A stretch of DNA of 8,282 nt from Puia dinghuensis (GCA_026224995.1 JAMFRX010000526.1:1-8282), one strand, 5' to 3'. Positions 1 to 6,531 are shown, numbered from the stretch's first letter. The notes: generated by a model from the sequence alone, not told the origin. Translations and numbers: made by a program.

Positions 1-384
1 CACCGGCGGCGCGTCGATATCCAGGGGCAGCGACCGTTCGGCCTGACCGACCTTGTCGCGCACGTCGCTGGCGGCCGCTTCGAGGTCTACACCCAGGTTG
101 AATTCAACGGTGATATAGCTGCCGCCCAGGGTGCTCGAGGACGAGATGGTCCGGATCCCGGGTATGCCATTGATGTTCTTCTCCAGCGGCTCGGTGATCT
201 GGCTTTCTATGAGATCAGGGTTAGCTCCCGTATAGTTGGTCTGGACAGTGATGATCGGCGGGTCGATGGCCGGGTAATCGCGAACGGCCAGGAAATTATA
301 CCCCACGACGCCGAAAAGGATGAGCATAAGGTTCATCACCGTCGCAAGAACCGGGCGCTTAAGTGAGAGTTCGGAGATATTCAT
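1..384 (-). CDS. RND-family efflux permease, N-terminal 128 residues (partial)
   Basis: This is the start of an inner-membrane proton-driven RND pump (AcrB/MexB, HAE1-like), which expels drugs or other amphiphiles through a tripartite envelope complex. The reading frame opens at the ATG at 384-382 (MNISELSLKRPVLATVMN) and stays open to the window edge. A first membrane helix spans about residues 12-33. It is followed by the porter-domain signature of the family: the DYPAIDPP segment at 36-43, YTGANPDLIE at 51-60, TEPLEKNINGIPGI at 64-77 and a GSYITVEFNLGVD stretch at 88-100. The gene lies 74 nt downstream of the adaptor gene on the same strand, the usual adaptor-permease order. No Shine-Dalgarno is visible; the leader carries a tandem ACTACAC repeat. 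The remaining roughly 900 residues lie outside the window, so the substrate class cannot be judged. Confidence 0.95.
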   Translation of the reverse strand, partial: MNISELSLKRPVLATVMNLMLILFGVVGYNFLAVRDYPAIDPPIITVQTNYTGANPDLIESQITEPLEKNINGIPGIRTISSSSTLGGSYITVEFNLGVDLEAAASDVRDKVGQAERSLPLDIDAPPV

Positions 385-458
385 GTGTAGTGTGTAGTAG
401 ATTGAGGCCTGAACCTTCCGTCGATCGGGCTGACGCCCGCGGTCGGCTGGTAAGATGC

Positions 459-1559
459 TTATTTAGTGGCGGCGGCTGGTTCGTCGAGCGTCTTTACGGC
501 CCGGATGGTCACCGGAGCGTCAGGTCGCGCAAACAATACACCCGTGACGATAACGGTATCCCCGGAGACCAGTCCTTTGGTGATCTCGATATTATCGGCT
601 TCCCTTACCCCGGTCTCGACATTCACCACCTTGGCCATTCCGCCTTTTACGATGATCACCTGGTTGTTCTTATCCTCGGGGATGATGCAGTTGGTGGGTA
701 CCATAATGGCCTTCTTGCCGTCGCCGGCATTCAGGAAGACCTTGACGAAAGCGCCCGGATGCGCCAGCCCATCCCTGAGTAAGGCCCGAACCTTCAGGTT
801 GCGGCTGGACGTATTGACCTGCGGCTCCGTAGCCACGATCAGCCCCTTCCGCCGGTTATTGACATCGGCGTCCAGCTGGATATCCACCAGCGACCCGGGT
901 CGGATGACGGAGCTGTATTGCTCCGGCAGGGTGAAATCCACCTTTATCTTATCCATCTGCTGTACAGTCGCTATAATGGTGGCAGGGGTGACGTAAGCCC
1001 CGGGGCTTACCTGGCGCAGCCCTACCACGCCATCAAAGGGCGCCCTGACCACCGTTTTATCCAGCTGGGCCTGCGTGTAGTCGATATCCGCCTTGGTGCT
1101 GTTCACATTGTTCACGGCAAGGTCGTAGTCGGCTTCATTTATTCCATTGATATCTAGTAATTTATGCTCCCTCTCCTCAGTTTTTTTGTAAAGTTCCAGC
1201 TGAACCCTGGATTTTTCGAGCGTAGCCTGCAGGTCGGCATCGTTGATGCGGGCGACGATGGTGCCTTTGGTCACGGCAGCCCCTTCCGGCACGTTGAGGT
1301 ATACGAGCCGGCCGCTCACCTCCGGGTGAAGCTCCACATATTCATTGGCGACGACAGTGCCATTCGCCTCTATCTGGTTGCTGATCGCATGCGGCCTGGC
1401 TACCAGGACGTCCACAATGGTTTCTTCAGCAGCCTTTGGCGTGGGGCTGGTGGCGTCGGCGTGCTCTTTACAGGATGACAGGGAAAGAAGGCTAAAGGAG
1501 AATAGCAACGGCAGGCAGGAAGCTCCTGCCCGGTAGATTAGCGAGGTGGAAGGGGCCAT
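459..1559 (-). CDS. RND efflux periplasmic adaptor (MFP/HlyD-type lipoprotein)
   Basis: This is the periplasmic membrane-fusion subunit that bridges an RND permease to an outer-membrane channel. With the ATG at 1559 it has 366 residues, a usual length. The N-terminus is a lipoprotein signal: a hydrophobic stretch at about 13-29 ending in the lipobox L27-S-S-C30, so Cys30 should be lipidated. The order after that is a lipoyl/barrel-sandwich half (about 80-110, with VSGRLVYLNVPEGAAVTKG), a coiled-coil hairpin (about 110-165), the second lipoyl half (RAPFDGVVG at 172-180, then VSPGAYV), a beta-barrel domain (about 205-280) and a membrane-proximal domain ending at 366. The frame continues upstream to a GTG at 1613, but the ATG at 1559 puts a clean signal peptide at the very start, so I prefer it. 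It is followed by the permease gene after 74 nt. Family assignment is sure; the cargo is unknown. Confidence 0.94.
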   Translation of the reverse strand: MAPSTSLIYRAGASCLPLLFSFSLLSLSSCKEHADATSPTPKAAEETIVDVLVARPHAISNQIEANGTVVANEYVELHPEVSGRLVYLNVPEGAAVTKGTIVARINDADLQATLEKSRVQLELYKKTEEREHKLLDINGINEADYDLAVNNVNSTKADIDYTQAQLDKTVVRAPFDGVVGLRQVSPGAYVTPATIIATVQQMDKIKVDFTLPEQYSSVIRPGSLVDIQLDADVNNRRKGLIVATEPQVNTSSRNLKVRALLRDGLAHPGAFVKVFLNAGDGKKAIMVPTNCIIPEDKNNQVIIVKGGMAKVVNVETGVREADNIEITKGLVSGDTVIVTGVLFARPDAPVTIRAVKTLDEPAAATK

Positions 1560-1563
1560 TCGG

Positions 1564-1571
1564 CGAAGATA
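1564..1571 (-). promoter_or_regulatory. Possible -7 element (TATCTTCG) before the efflux adaptor
   Basis: On the minus strand TATCTTCG is close to the Bacteroidota -7 consensus TAnnTTTG, and lies only 4 nt before the chosen ATG at 1559. A matching TTG about 20 nt upstream is not present. If real, the transcript would be nearly leaderless. Weak candidate, given mainly because a terminator-like hairpin lies directly upstream. Confidence 0.25.
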
Positions 1572-1598
1572 AAATAATCGGGGGCTCCTGAATCCCCG
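1568..1598 (-). terminator. Weak terminator-like hairpin after the head-GIN gene
   Basis: Reading the minus strand, CGGGG (1598-1594) can pair with CCCCG (1583-1579) across a 10-nt loop, followed by the AT-rich tail ATTATTTTATC. It sits about 35 nt past the stop of the DUF2807 gene and before the adaptor start. The stem is only 5 bp and the tail is not a pure T run, so it may be a leaky terminator or an attenuating structure separating the two genes. Confidence 0.3.
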
Positions 1599-1632
1599 GT
1601 CATCCTTTCTCACACCCGGTTATCGTAATTAC

Positions 1633-2361
1633 TTAGTCGATCTTGCGTGCCCTTCCCGATCCCGAATGGCTGATATTCACCGAAGCCGGCGTTCCTTTGT
1701 AATTGATGCCCCCGGAACCGCTGATCCCCCCGTCTATCTCGCCATCGGTCGCGATCGTGCAGGAGCCCGATCCGCTCACATGTATCTCGGAACGATCCTT
1801 GACAGCCAGTCCGGCCCCATCGACCCTTCCGGAGCCGCTGATCCTGCACTCCAGCTGCCCGGCATGGCCCTTCAACAGCATGCCCCCGGAGCCGCTCATG
1901 CCAAGCTCCAAACGCCCGGCATCCAGGACCAGCTCCACTCTGCCGCTGCCGGAACTATAGACGGACATGCTCGCGCTTTTAAAGCTGTCCTCCGCCCGTA
2001 TCCTGCCCGATCCCGAATTGCTGACGCCGGAGAGCGTGGGCGTAGTTATCACGATCCGCAGGGATTTTGTAGTCCGGATATTCTTGAGAAAAGGGAATTC
2101 TACATGCAGCTCGTGATCCCTTACCTCGGTGACCAGGACGGCAACGATGTTCTGCTCCCCTTCTATCTTGACGCTGTAGCTGTCTCCCTTCACCAGGATG
2201 ACATCGGAGCTGGTGGAATTGTGCACCGTGTCGAAGGCAGAAAGCGTACGGCTTTCCTTATAATCGCTGCCGTCGCCGTGGATCACCCGCTGCGCACAGC
2301 CTGTGACGGTGGCAAACAAAAGGGAAAGACCGATGAAGGAAAAACAGGCAATTGATCGCAT
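1633..2361 (-). CDS. Head-GIN domain (DUF2807) lipoprotein
   Basis: A 242-residue envelope lipoprotein of the DUF2807 'head GIN' family, common in Bacteroidota; its molecular role is not established. The signal peptide (about residues 3-21) ends in V19-T-G-C22, a lipobox, so the mature protein should be lipid-anchored at Cys22. Residues 41-110 match the N-terminal part of the family (SAFDTVHNSTSSDVILVKGD onward). The rest is built from seven SGSG motifs beginning at residues 116, 137, 156, 175, 196, 214 and 233. They are spaced 18-21 residues apart, which fits one turn per repeat of a right-handed beta-helix with SGSG at a recurring corner. No further Bacteroidota surface-export acidic signal follows the cysteine. 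It is encoded upstream of the efflux genes on the same strand but separated by 73 nt containing a hairpin, so a functional link is not shown. Confidence 0.9.
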   Translation of the reverse strand: MRSIACFSFIGLSLLFATVTGCAQRVIHGDGSDYKESRTLSAFDTVHNSTSSDVILVKGDSYSVKIEGEQNIVAVLVTEVRDHELHVEFPFLKNIRTTKSLRIVITTPTLSGVSNSGSGRIRAEDSFKSASMSVYSSGSGRVELVLDAGRLELGMSGSGGMLLKGHAGQLECRISGSGRVDGAGLAVKDRSEIHVSGSGSCTIATDGEIDGGISGSGGINYKGTPASVNISHSGSGRARKID

Positions 2362-2374
2362 AGTCTGAGTTTTA

Positions 2375-2393
2375 CCTTTTGGCGATCAAAAGG
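2375..2393. repeat. Perfect inverted repeat in the leader of the head-GIN gene
   Basis: CCTTTTG (2375-2381) and CAAAAGG (2387-2393) form a perfect 7-bp inverted repeat around a 5-nt centre, ending 14 nt before the ATG at 2361. It could be an RNA hairpin in the 5' leader, hiding or exposing the AAAAGG next to the start, or an operator. There is no T-tract after it on either strand, so it is not a typical terminator. Confidence 0.5.
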
Positions 2394-2485
2394 CGTGCAG
2401 CTTCTTTATCTACTGATAGTCAGAACAGTGCAGGACGCACAGGGAGGAGGGCTGTCCGGTTTCGATACAGGGACTGTCCCTTATT

Positions 2486-2971
2486 TCATTTCAGCTCATC
2501 TGCTGAGAAGGCAAAGGGCAGCAGCAGACTGCTTTGGGGCAAGAGGAAGATCTTCCCCGACTGCCCGCCGAGGATCACCCGCATCGACTGGCCCGTCCGC
2601 TGCTCGAACTCCTGCAGCGATTGCCGGCAGATGCCGCAGGGCGCAATAGGCCGGTTGCTTGGTCCATTGGCATTGTCATAGCTGATCGCCAGCGTGTCGA
2701 TCGCAATGCCGGGATGCAGGGAAGCCGCCACCGACAGCAGTGTCCGCTCAGCGCAGATCCCCGCCGGGAAAGAGGCATTCTCCTGGTTGGTGCCGGTAAC
2801 GATCTCGCCGTTGACGAGCCTGGCGGCAGCGCCCACATGGAAATTGGAATAAGGCGCATACGCATGGGCGGTTACCCTCCTGGCTATGCTCAGGAGCTCT
2901 GCATCGGCCGACGCCAGCTCTTCGTCCGAACCATACTCGTCATACCCGACGCGAAATTCCTTGTGCTGCAT
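2486..2971 (-). CDS. cdd: Cytidine deaminase
   Basis: A 161-residue homotetrameric-type cytidine deaminase, which hydrolyses cytidine and deoxycytidine to uridine and deoxyuridine in pyrimidine salvage in the cytoplasm. The zinc site is complete: Cys73 with the catalytic Glu75 in CAERT (73-77), and Cys112/Cys115 in PCGIC (111-115). The substrate-binding segment TNQENASFP (61-69) and the AYAPYSNFHVGAA stretch (37-49) are also typical. The length is slightly above the roughly 130-140 residues of the short bacterial enzymes, because of a charged N-terminal tail of about 20 residues. The ATG at 2971 lies 12 nt after the lepB stop with no strong Shine-Dalgarno, so it is probably translated from the lepB transcript. 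Confidence 0.96.
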   Translation of the reverse strand: MQHKEFRVGYDEYGSDEELASADAELLSIARRVTAHAYAPYSNFHVGAAARLVNGEIVTGTNQENASFPAGICAERTLLSVAASLHPGIAIDTLAISYDNANGPSNRPIAPCGICRQSLQEFEQRTGQSMRVILGGQSGKIFLLPQSSLLLPFAFSADELK

Positions 2972-2983
2972 AGTATTGGAGAC

Positions 2984-4531
2984 TTACTTTATCTTCTTGA
3001 AAAGCCGCTTCCACCGGACGCCATGATCCCAGCTCATCCAGATCAGCGCGGCGGCGCCTACGACATGATCCTCCGGCACAAATCCCCAGAACCGCGAGTC
3101 CTGCGATTCATGGCGGTTGTCACCCATCATCCAGTAGTAGTTCATCTTAAAGGTATACTGCGTCACCGGCTGGCCGTTGAGGTAGAATTTGCCGTCTTTC
3201 ATGACGAAATCATTGTCCTCATACACCCGGATGGCCCGCTCATAGACGGGGTAATTCCCCGGTGTCAGCGTCAGCGTCGCGCCCTTGGCAGGGATCCATA
3301 GCGGCCCATAGTTGTCGAGGGCCCAGGTGTTGCCCGCTATAGCTGTAAAAGGGAACACCGGCTGGCCGGGATCGGCGTCTACGATATCCGGTGTGATGCT
3401 CTTGGCCAATCCGCTGTTCATCATCTTCTGATGTGCGGACCAGGTAAGCAGGATATCGTATTCGTTGGGCGTGGAAGTCGGCCGCACCTCTTCGGAGTTG
3501 CTCATGTCGACATTGTACTGTTCCTTCATCGCGGTCTCGTCCAGCGCCTGCCCCTTGGTCACCACCGTATAGTAGGTCTGCGACTCGGGCGGAAAAGGCT
3601 GGGCCACTCCATTGATGTACAACACCTGGTTCTTGATCTGCAAGGTATCGCCCGCGATAGCCGTACAGCGCTTGATATAATTCTCTTCTTTGTCTACAGG
3701 CCGGATGACAAGCGGATATTGATCGGGGTTGCCCAGCACGATCTGCCGCCCCGAGTCGATATTGCCACGACCCAGGCTGCGGCAAACGGTGTAGTAAGGT
3801 ATCAGCGACTGGTATTCCGGCAGGTTGATCACCGTATCGCCGGCAGGGAAGTTGAAGACGACGACATCGCCCCTGTTCACGGGGCTAGGAAACCACCGGG
3901 TATACGGTACCTTGATCCATTCCACATAGGAATTGCCGTTGGTCACCGGCAGCGTATTGTGCACAAAGGGAATGGACAGCGGCGTATTGGGGATGCGCGG
4001 CCCATAGCTGAATTTACTTACAAAAAGGAAGTCGTTGATCAGGAGCGTCTTCTCCATGGAGCCCGTAGGAATGGTATACGCTTCGAACACGAATGTCCGG
4101 ATCAGCGTCGCCGCCACGATGGCGAAGACGCCGGCATCGATCCACTCCCGCGCCGCCCCCTTCTTATGCTTTCGCACCGGTCCGGCCCCAATGAACTTCA
4201 CCTTGGCGTCGTACCCGATCAATGGAAAATAGATCAGCGGCAGCAGCGCCGCCATGGCATGTTCCCAAAACTTGAACTTCCCAAAGGTCTTCACGAACTC
4301 CACATAGATGCCCAGGGAGATAAACCAGCCCGCTACGGGGATGATCTGCCAGAATACCCAATGCCGGGGCCGCTCGGCCAGCTCCAGCATGATCCAGGTA
4401 TTGTAGAACGGGATATAAGCTTTCCAGCCCGGGACTCCGGCCTTTTCGAACAGCTTTGCCAAACCAATGGAAGGGAGCAGGAGAATGATTACTTGGATAA
4501 GCACGAGGACCAGGAGCTGATGAGATGACAT
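2984..4531 (-). CDS. lepB: Signal peptidase I, long Bacteroidota form
   Basis: The membrane-bound serine protease that removes Sec and Tat signal peptides on the periplasmic side. At 515 residues it is much longer than the E. coli enzyme (324). Residues 1-115 form a multi-helix membrane domain resembling DUF5684 (helices at about 4-20, 58-78 and 92-106; the motif GWKAYIPFYNTW at 35-46). A further helix at about 131-149 precedes the catalytic domain. The nucleophile is Ser158 in YTIPTGSMEKTLL (152-164). The general base is Lys287 in YIKRC (285-289), followed by the AIAGD box. The final conserved box GDNRHESQDSRFWG lies at 470-483. Between the Lys and final boxes is an insertion of about 150 residues (300-450). 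The start at 4531 is preceded by an A8 tract and AGGA. It heads a unit with cdd and follows the response-regulator gene by 35 nt. Confidence 0.96.
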   Translation of the reverse strand: MSSHQLLVLVLIQVIILLLPSIGLAKLFEKAGVPGWKAYIPFYNTWIMLELAERPRHWVFWQIIPVAGWFISLGIYVEFVKTFGKFKFWEHAMAALLPLIYFPLIGYDAKVKFIGAGPVRKHKKGAAREWIDAGVFAIVAATLIRTFVFEAYTIPTGSMEKTLLINDFLFVSKFSYGPRIPNTPLSIPFVHNTLPVTNGNSYVEWIKVPYTRWFPSPVNRGDVVVFNFPAGDTVINLPEYQSLIPYYTVCRSLGRGNIDSGRQIVLGNPDQYPLVIRPVDKEENYIKRCTAIAGDTLQIKNQVLYINGVAQPFPPESQTYYTVVTKGQALDETAMKEQYNVDMSNSEEVRPTSTPNEYDILLTWSAHQKMMNSGLAKSITPDIVDADPGQPVFPFTAIAGNTWALDNYGPLWIPAKGATLTLTPGNYPVYERAIRVYEDNDFVMKDGKFYLNGQPVTQYTFKMNYYWMMGDNRHESQDSRFWGFVPEDHVVGAAALIWMSWDHGVRWKRLFKKIK

Positions 4532-4556
4532 TCCTAGAGTTTTTTTTGAATTCCGG

Positions 4557-4564
4557 CAAATTTA
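4557..4564 (-). promoter_or_regulatory. Candidate -7 element of a lepB-cdd promoter
   Basis: TAAATTTG on the minus strand is an exact match to the Bacteroidota -7 consensus TAnnTTTG, immediately after the stop of the upstream regulator gene and 25 nt before the lepB ATG. The nearest TTG (4581-4579) is only 14 nt upstream, shorter than the usual 19-21, so the -33 part is weak. It would allow lepB-cdd to be transcribed independently of the regulator. Confidence 0.4.
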
Positions 4565-4566
4565 AT

Positions 4567-5730
4567 CTACTTTTTCGGCAACACATAATTCTCCACATCA
4601 TTCTGCGTGATCGTCTTGCCGGACAAAATGATCAGCCGCTCCACGACATTGCGCAGCTCCCGGATATTACCCGTCCAGTTATGCTGCTGCAAAGCCTTTA
4701 TCGCATCGTCTTCGATGGCCTTTTTGGCGCTGCCATAGTCGCCGCAGATATCGATCAGGAACTTCTCTACTAAAAGCGGGATATCGTCCTTGCGCTCGTT
4801 AAGCGAAGGCACATGAATGATGATGACACTCAGCCGGTGATAAAGGTCGAGCCGGAAGCTCTTTTCATCTACTTCCTTCAGGAGATCCTTGTTGGTAGCG
4901 GCGATCACCCTTACGTCCACGCTGATGTCCTTATCACCGCCTACCCGCGTGATCTTACCCTCCTGAAGCGCCCTCAGGACTTTGGCCTGCGCCGTCAGGC
5001 TCATGTCCCCAATTTCGTCGAGGAAGAGCGTGCCGCCATTGGCCTGCTCGAATTTCCCTATCCGCTGCTTCACGGCAGAGGTGAAAGAACCCTTCTCATG
5101 ACCGAAGAGCTCGCTCTCGATCAATTCACTCGGGATGGCGGCGCAATTGACCTCCACGAGCGCCCCGGTGGCACGGTTGCTCTTCTCATGCACCCAGCGC
5201 GCTACCAGCTCCTTACCTACCCCATTCTCACCGGTCACGAGGATACGGGCCTCCGTAGGCGCCACCTTCTCAATGGTCTCCTTGATCTTATGGATCGGCG
5301 TGGAAGAGCCAACCATCTCCTGCACCTTGCTGACCTTGCGCTTCAGCACCTTGGTCTCGGCGACCAGCGTGGTCTTGTCCATGGCATTGCGGATCGTGAT
5401 AAGCAGGCGGTTCAGGTCGGGCGGCTTGGAGATATAGTCATAGGCGCCCTTCTTCACTGCCTCCACCGCCGTCTCGATGGTGCCGTGTCCAGAGATCATG
5501 ATGATGGGAAGGTCAGGATGGGTCTCCCTGGTCTTTTCCAGGAACTCTATGCCATCGATCTTCGGCATTTTTATATCGCAGAGGATGACATCGTATTCTT
5601 TCTCTTTTACCTTTTTCAGGCCTTCTTCGCCGTCTCCGGCCTCGTCGATCTTATATCCTTCATAGGACAGGATCTCGCTAAGTGTCTTACGTATCGCCTT
5701 TTCGTCGTCGATGATCAGGATATTCGACAT
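4567..5730 (-). CDS. NtrC-type sigma-54 response regulator lacking a DNA-binding domain
   Basis: A 387-residue two-component response regulator with a receiver domain and a sigma-54-activating AAA+ ATPase. The receiver (1-115) has Asp8/Asp9, the phospho-acceptor Asp52 in CDIKMP (51-56), Ser80 and Lys102. The AAA+ domain (about 139-375) has Walker A GENGVGKE (167-174), Walker B TLFLDEIGD (234-242), sensor I at N280, arginine-finger candidates R293 and R299, and the GNIRELRNVVER sensor II segment (354-365). The sigma-54 contact loop reads GSFTSA (214-219) instead of GAFTGA. The protein stops at 387, some 22 residues after that segment, so the Fis-type helix-turn-helix usual in NtrC is absent. 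From recall, similar HTH-less activators are widespread in Bacteroidota, so this looks like a natural form and not a truncation. No sensor kinase is encoded next to it. It could act from solution on sigma-54 promoters or through another partner. Confidence 0.93.
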   Translation of the reverse strand: MSNILIIDDEKAIRKTLSEILSYEGYKIDEAGDGEEGLKKVKEKEYDVILCDIKMPKIDGIEFLEKTRETHPDLPIIMISGHGTIETAVEAVKKGAYDYISKPPDLNRLLITIRNAMDKTTLVAETKVLKRKVSKVQEMVGSSTPIHKIKETIEKVAPTEARILVTGENGVGKELVARWVHEKSNRATGALVEVNCAAIPSELIESELFGHEKGSFTSAVKQRIGKFEQANGGTLFLDEIGDMSLTAQAKVLRALQEGKITRVGGDKDISVDVRVIAATNKDLLKEVDEKSFRLDLYHRLSVIIIHVPSLNERKDDIPLLVEKFLIDICGDYGSAKKAIEDDAIKALQQHNWTGNIRELRNVVERLIILSGKTITQNDVENYVLPKK

Positions 5731-5789
5731 AGGTTCGTCAAGCTTTTTTTTGGGTAATAAACAATGGTGGTGGCGCCGGTCGCAAGATT

Positions 5790-5822
5790 CAAATTTACGA
5801 ACTGCATTTCAAAATAAATCAA
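5790..5822 (-). promoter_or_regulatory. Promoter of the response-regulator gene
   Basis: On the minus strand TTG (5822-5820) is followed after 22 nt by TAAATTTG (5797-5790), an exact Bacteroidota -7 box. The spacer is at the long end of the accepted range. It would give a leader of roughly 55 nt before the ATG at 5730, containing an A8 tract at 5751-5744. The position in the divergent gap with no other gene supports the call. Confidence 0.55.
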
Positions 5823-5827
5823 TAGCT

Positions 5828-5835
5828 TAGGTTTA
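5828..5835 (+). promoter_or_regulatory. Candidate -7 element for the phosphopantetheinyl transferase gene
   Basis: TAGGTTTA matches seven of eight positions of TAnnTTTG and ends 15 nt before the ATG at 5851; a TTTC at 5807-5810 lies 17 nt upstream as a poor -33 box. If used, the leader would be only about a dozen nucleotides, and the site would lie next to the divergent regulator promoter. Weak call. Confidence 0.3.
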
Positions 5836-5850
5836 ACAATTTCATGCAAC

Positions 5851-6531
5851 ATGAGCCTTTTCCTATATTCAACCGAATTCCCGGAACCGCTCCCCACTGC
5901 CCAATTCCAGCTGCTCCTCGACCTCCTGCCCGGCGCTTTACAGCAAAAAGTCCTGAAATTCCGGCGATGGGAGGATAGCCACGCCAGCCTGCTGGGGAAG
6001 GTTCTGCTCCGCCTGGCGCTGGAAAGCTCCGGCTACCCCTCGGATCTCAGCCGCCTCCATTATGGCGAATGGCAAAAACCCGGCCTGCCCCAGGGCCCGG
6101 AATTCAGCATCACCCATTCCGGTAACCTGGCCCTCTGTATGCTCAACACCAGCGGCAGGATAGGCATCGACATAGAGCTCCTGAAACCACTGGCCTTCGA
6201 AGATTTTAAGGACCAGTTCACCGAACACGAGTGGACGGCCATCCACATCGCTCCCGCACCACTGGACGCTTTCTATCGACTCTGGACCGCCAAGGAAAGC
6301 CTGATAAAAGCCGATGGCCGCGGCCTGGGCATCCCATTGCAGGGGCTGGACCTCAGCAAAGGAAATACATTCCTGCTGGATGGACAGCTGTGGTTTACCC
6401 GCGAGCTTCCTATTTATAAAGGTTACGCTTTTCACTTCACCGTCGAAGGAATGGATCCTCCTCCCATCCAACGCATTCAGCTGTCTCCCGAACGCCTCCT
6501 GGAGCTCAGCGAGGGGTGGGCCAGGTTTTAA
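5851..6531 (+). CDS. 4'-phosphopantetheinyl transferase superfamily protein (Sfp-like)
   Basis: A 226-residue cytoplasmic enzyme that should move the phosphopantetheine arm of coenzyme A onto a serine of an acyl- or peptidyl-carrier protein, turning it into its holo form. The two family signatures are intact: GIDIE (105-109), with Mg-binding Asp107 and Glu109, and WTAKESLIKADGRGLG (145-160), with Glu149 and Lys153. FSITHSGN (85-92) is the usual segment before the first motif, and R38/R39 with GKVLLRLAL (49-57) resemble the CoA-binding N-terminal half. Length and two-domain layout fit the Sfp/Gsp class rather than the short AcpS class. No carrier protein, polyketide or peptide synthetase gene is in the window, so the partner is unknown. 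It starts at the first in-frame ATG and is followed by the DUF4846 gene after 46 nt, same strand. Confidence 0.93.
   Translation: MSLFLYSTEFPEPLPTAQFQLLLDLLPGALQQKVLKFRRWEDSHASLLGKVLLRLALESSGYPSDLSRLHYGEWQKPGLPQGPEFSITHSGNLALCMLNTSGRIGIDIELLKPLAFEDFKDQFTEHEWTAIHIAPAPLDAFYRLWTAKESLIKADGRGLGIPLQGLDLSKGNTFLLDGQLWFTRELPIYKGYAFHFTVEGMDPPPIQRIQLSPERLLELSEGWARF

Noticed and set aside
426..439. CGGGC-TGAC-GCCCG hairpin between adaptor and permease genes
   Set aside because: Only a 5-bp stem with no T-tract inside an operon; common by chance at this GC content.
1666..2355. 229-codon plus-strand frame covering the head-GIN gene
   Set aside because: It mirrors the lipoprotein gene; its repeats simply reflect the SGSG codons read in antisense.
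3431..4528. 365-codon open frame on the plus strand opposite lepB
   Set aside because: It is the antisense shadow of a well-supported lepB in GC-rich DNA; the translation is rich in H, R, G and D without domains or signal.
4540..4547. T8 run as a phase-variable switch
   Set aside because: The run is in an untranslated leader, so slippage would not change a reading frame; it is not near a promoter spacer either.
4813..5757. 314-codon plus-strand frame opposite the response regulator
   Set aside because: Antisense shadow of a gene with all catalytic motifs intact.
5731..5850. Sigma-54 (-24/-12) promoter as an autoregulatory target of the response regulator
   Set aside because: No GG-N10-GC pattern of the TGGCAC-N5-TTGCA kind was found here or in the other intergenic gaps.
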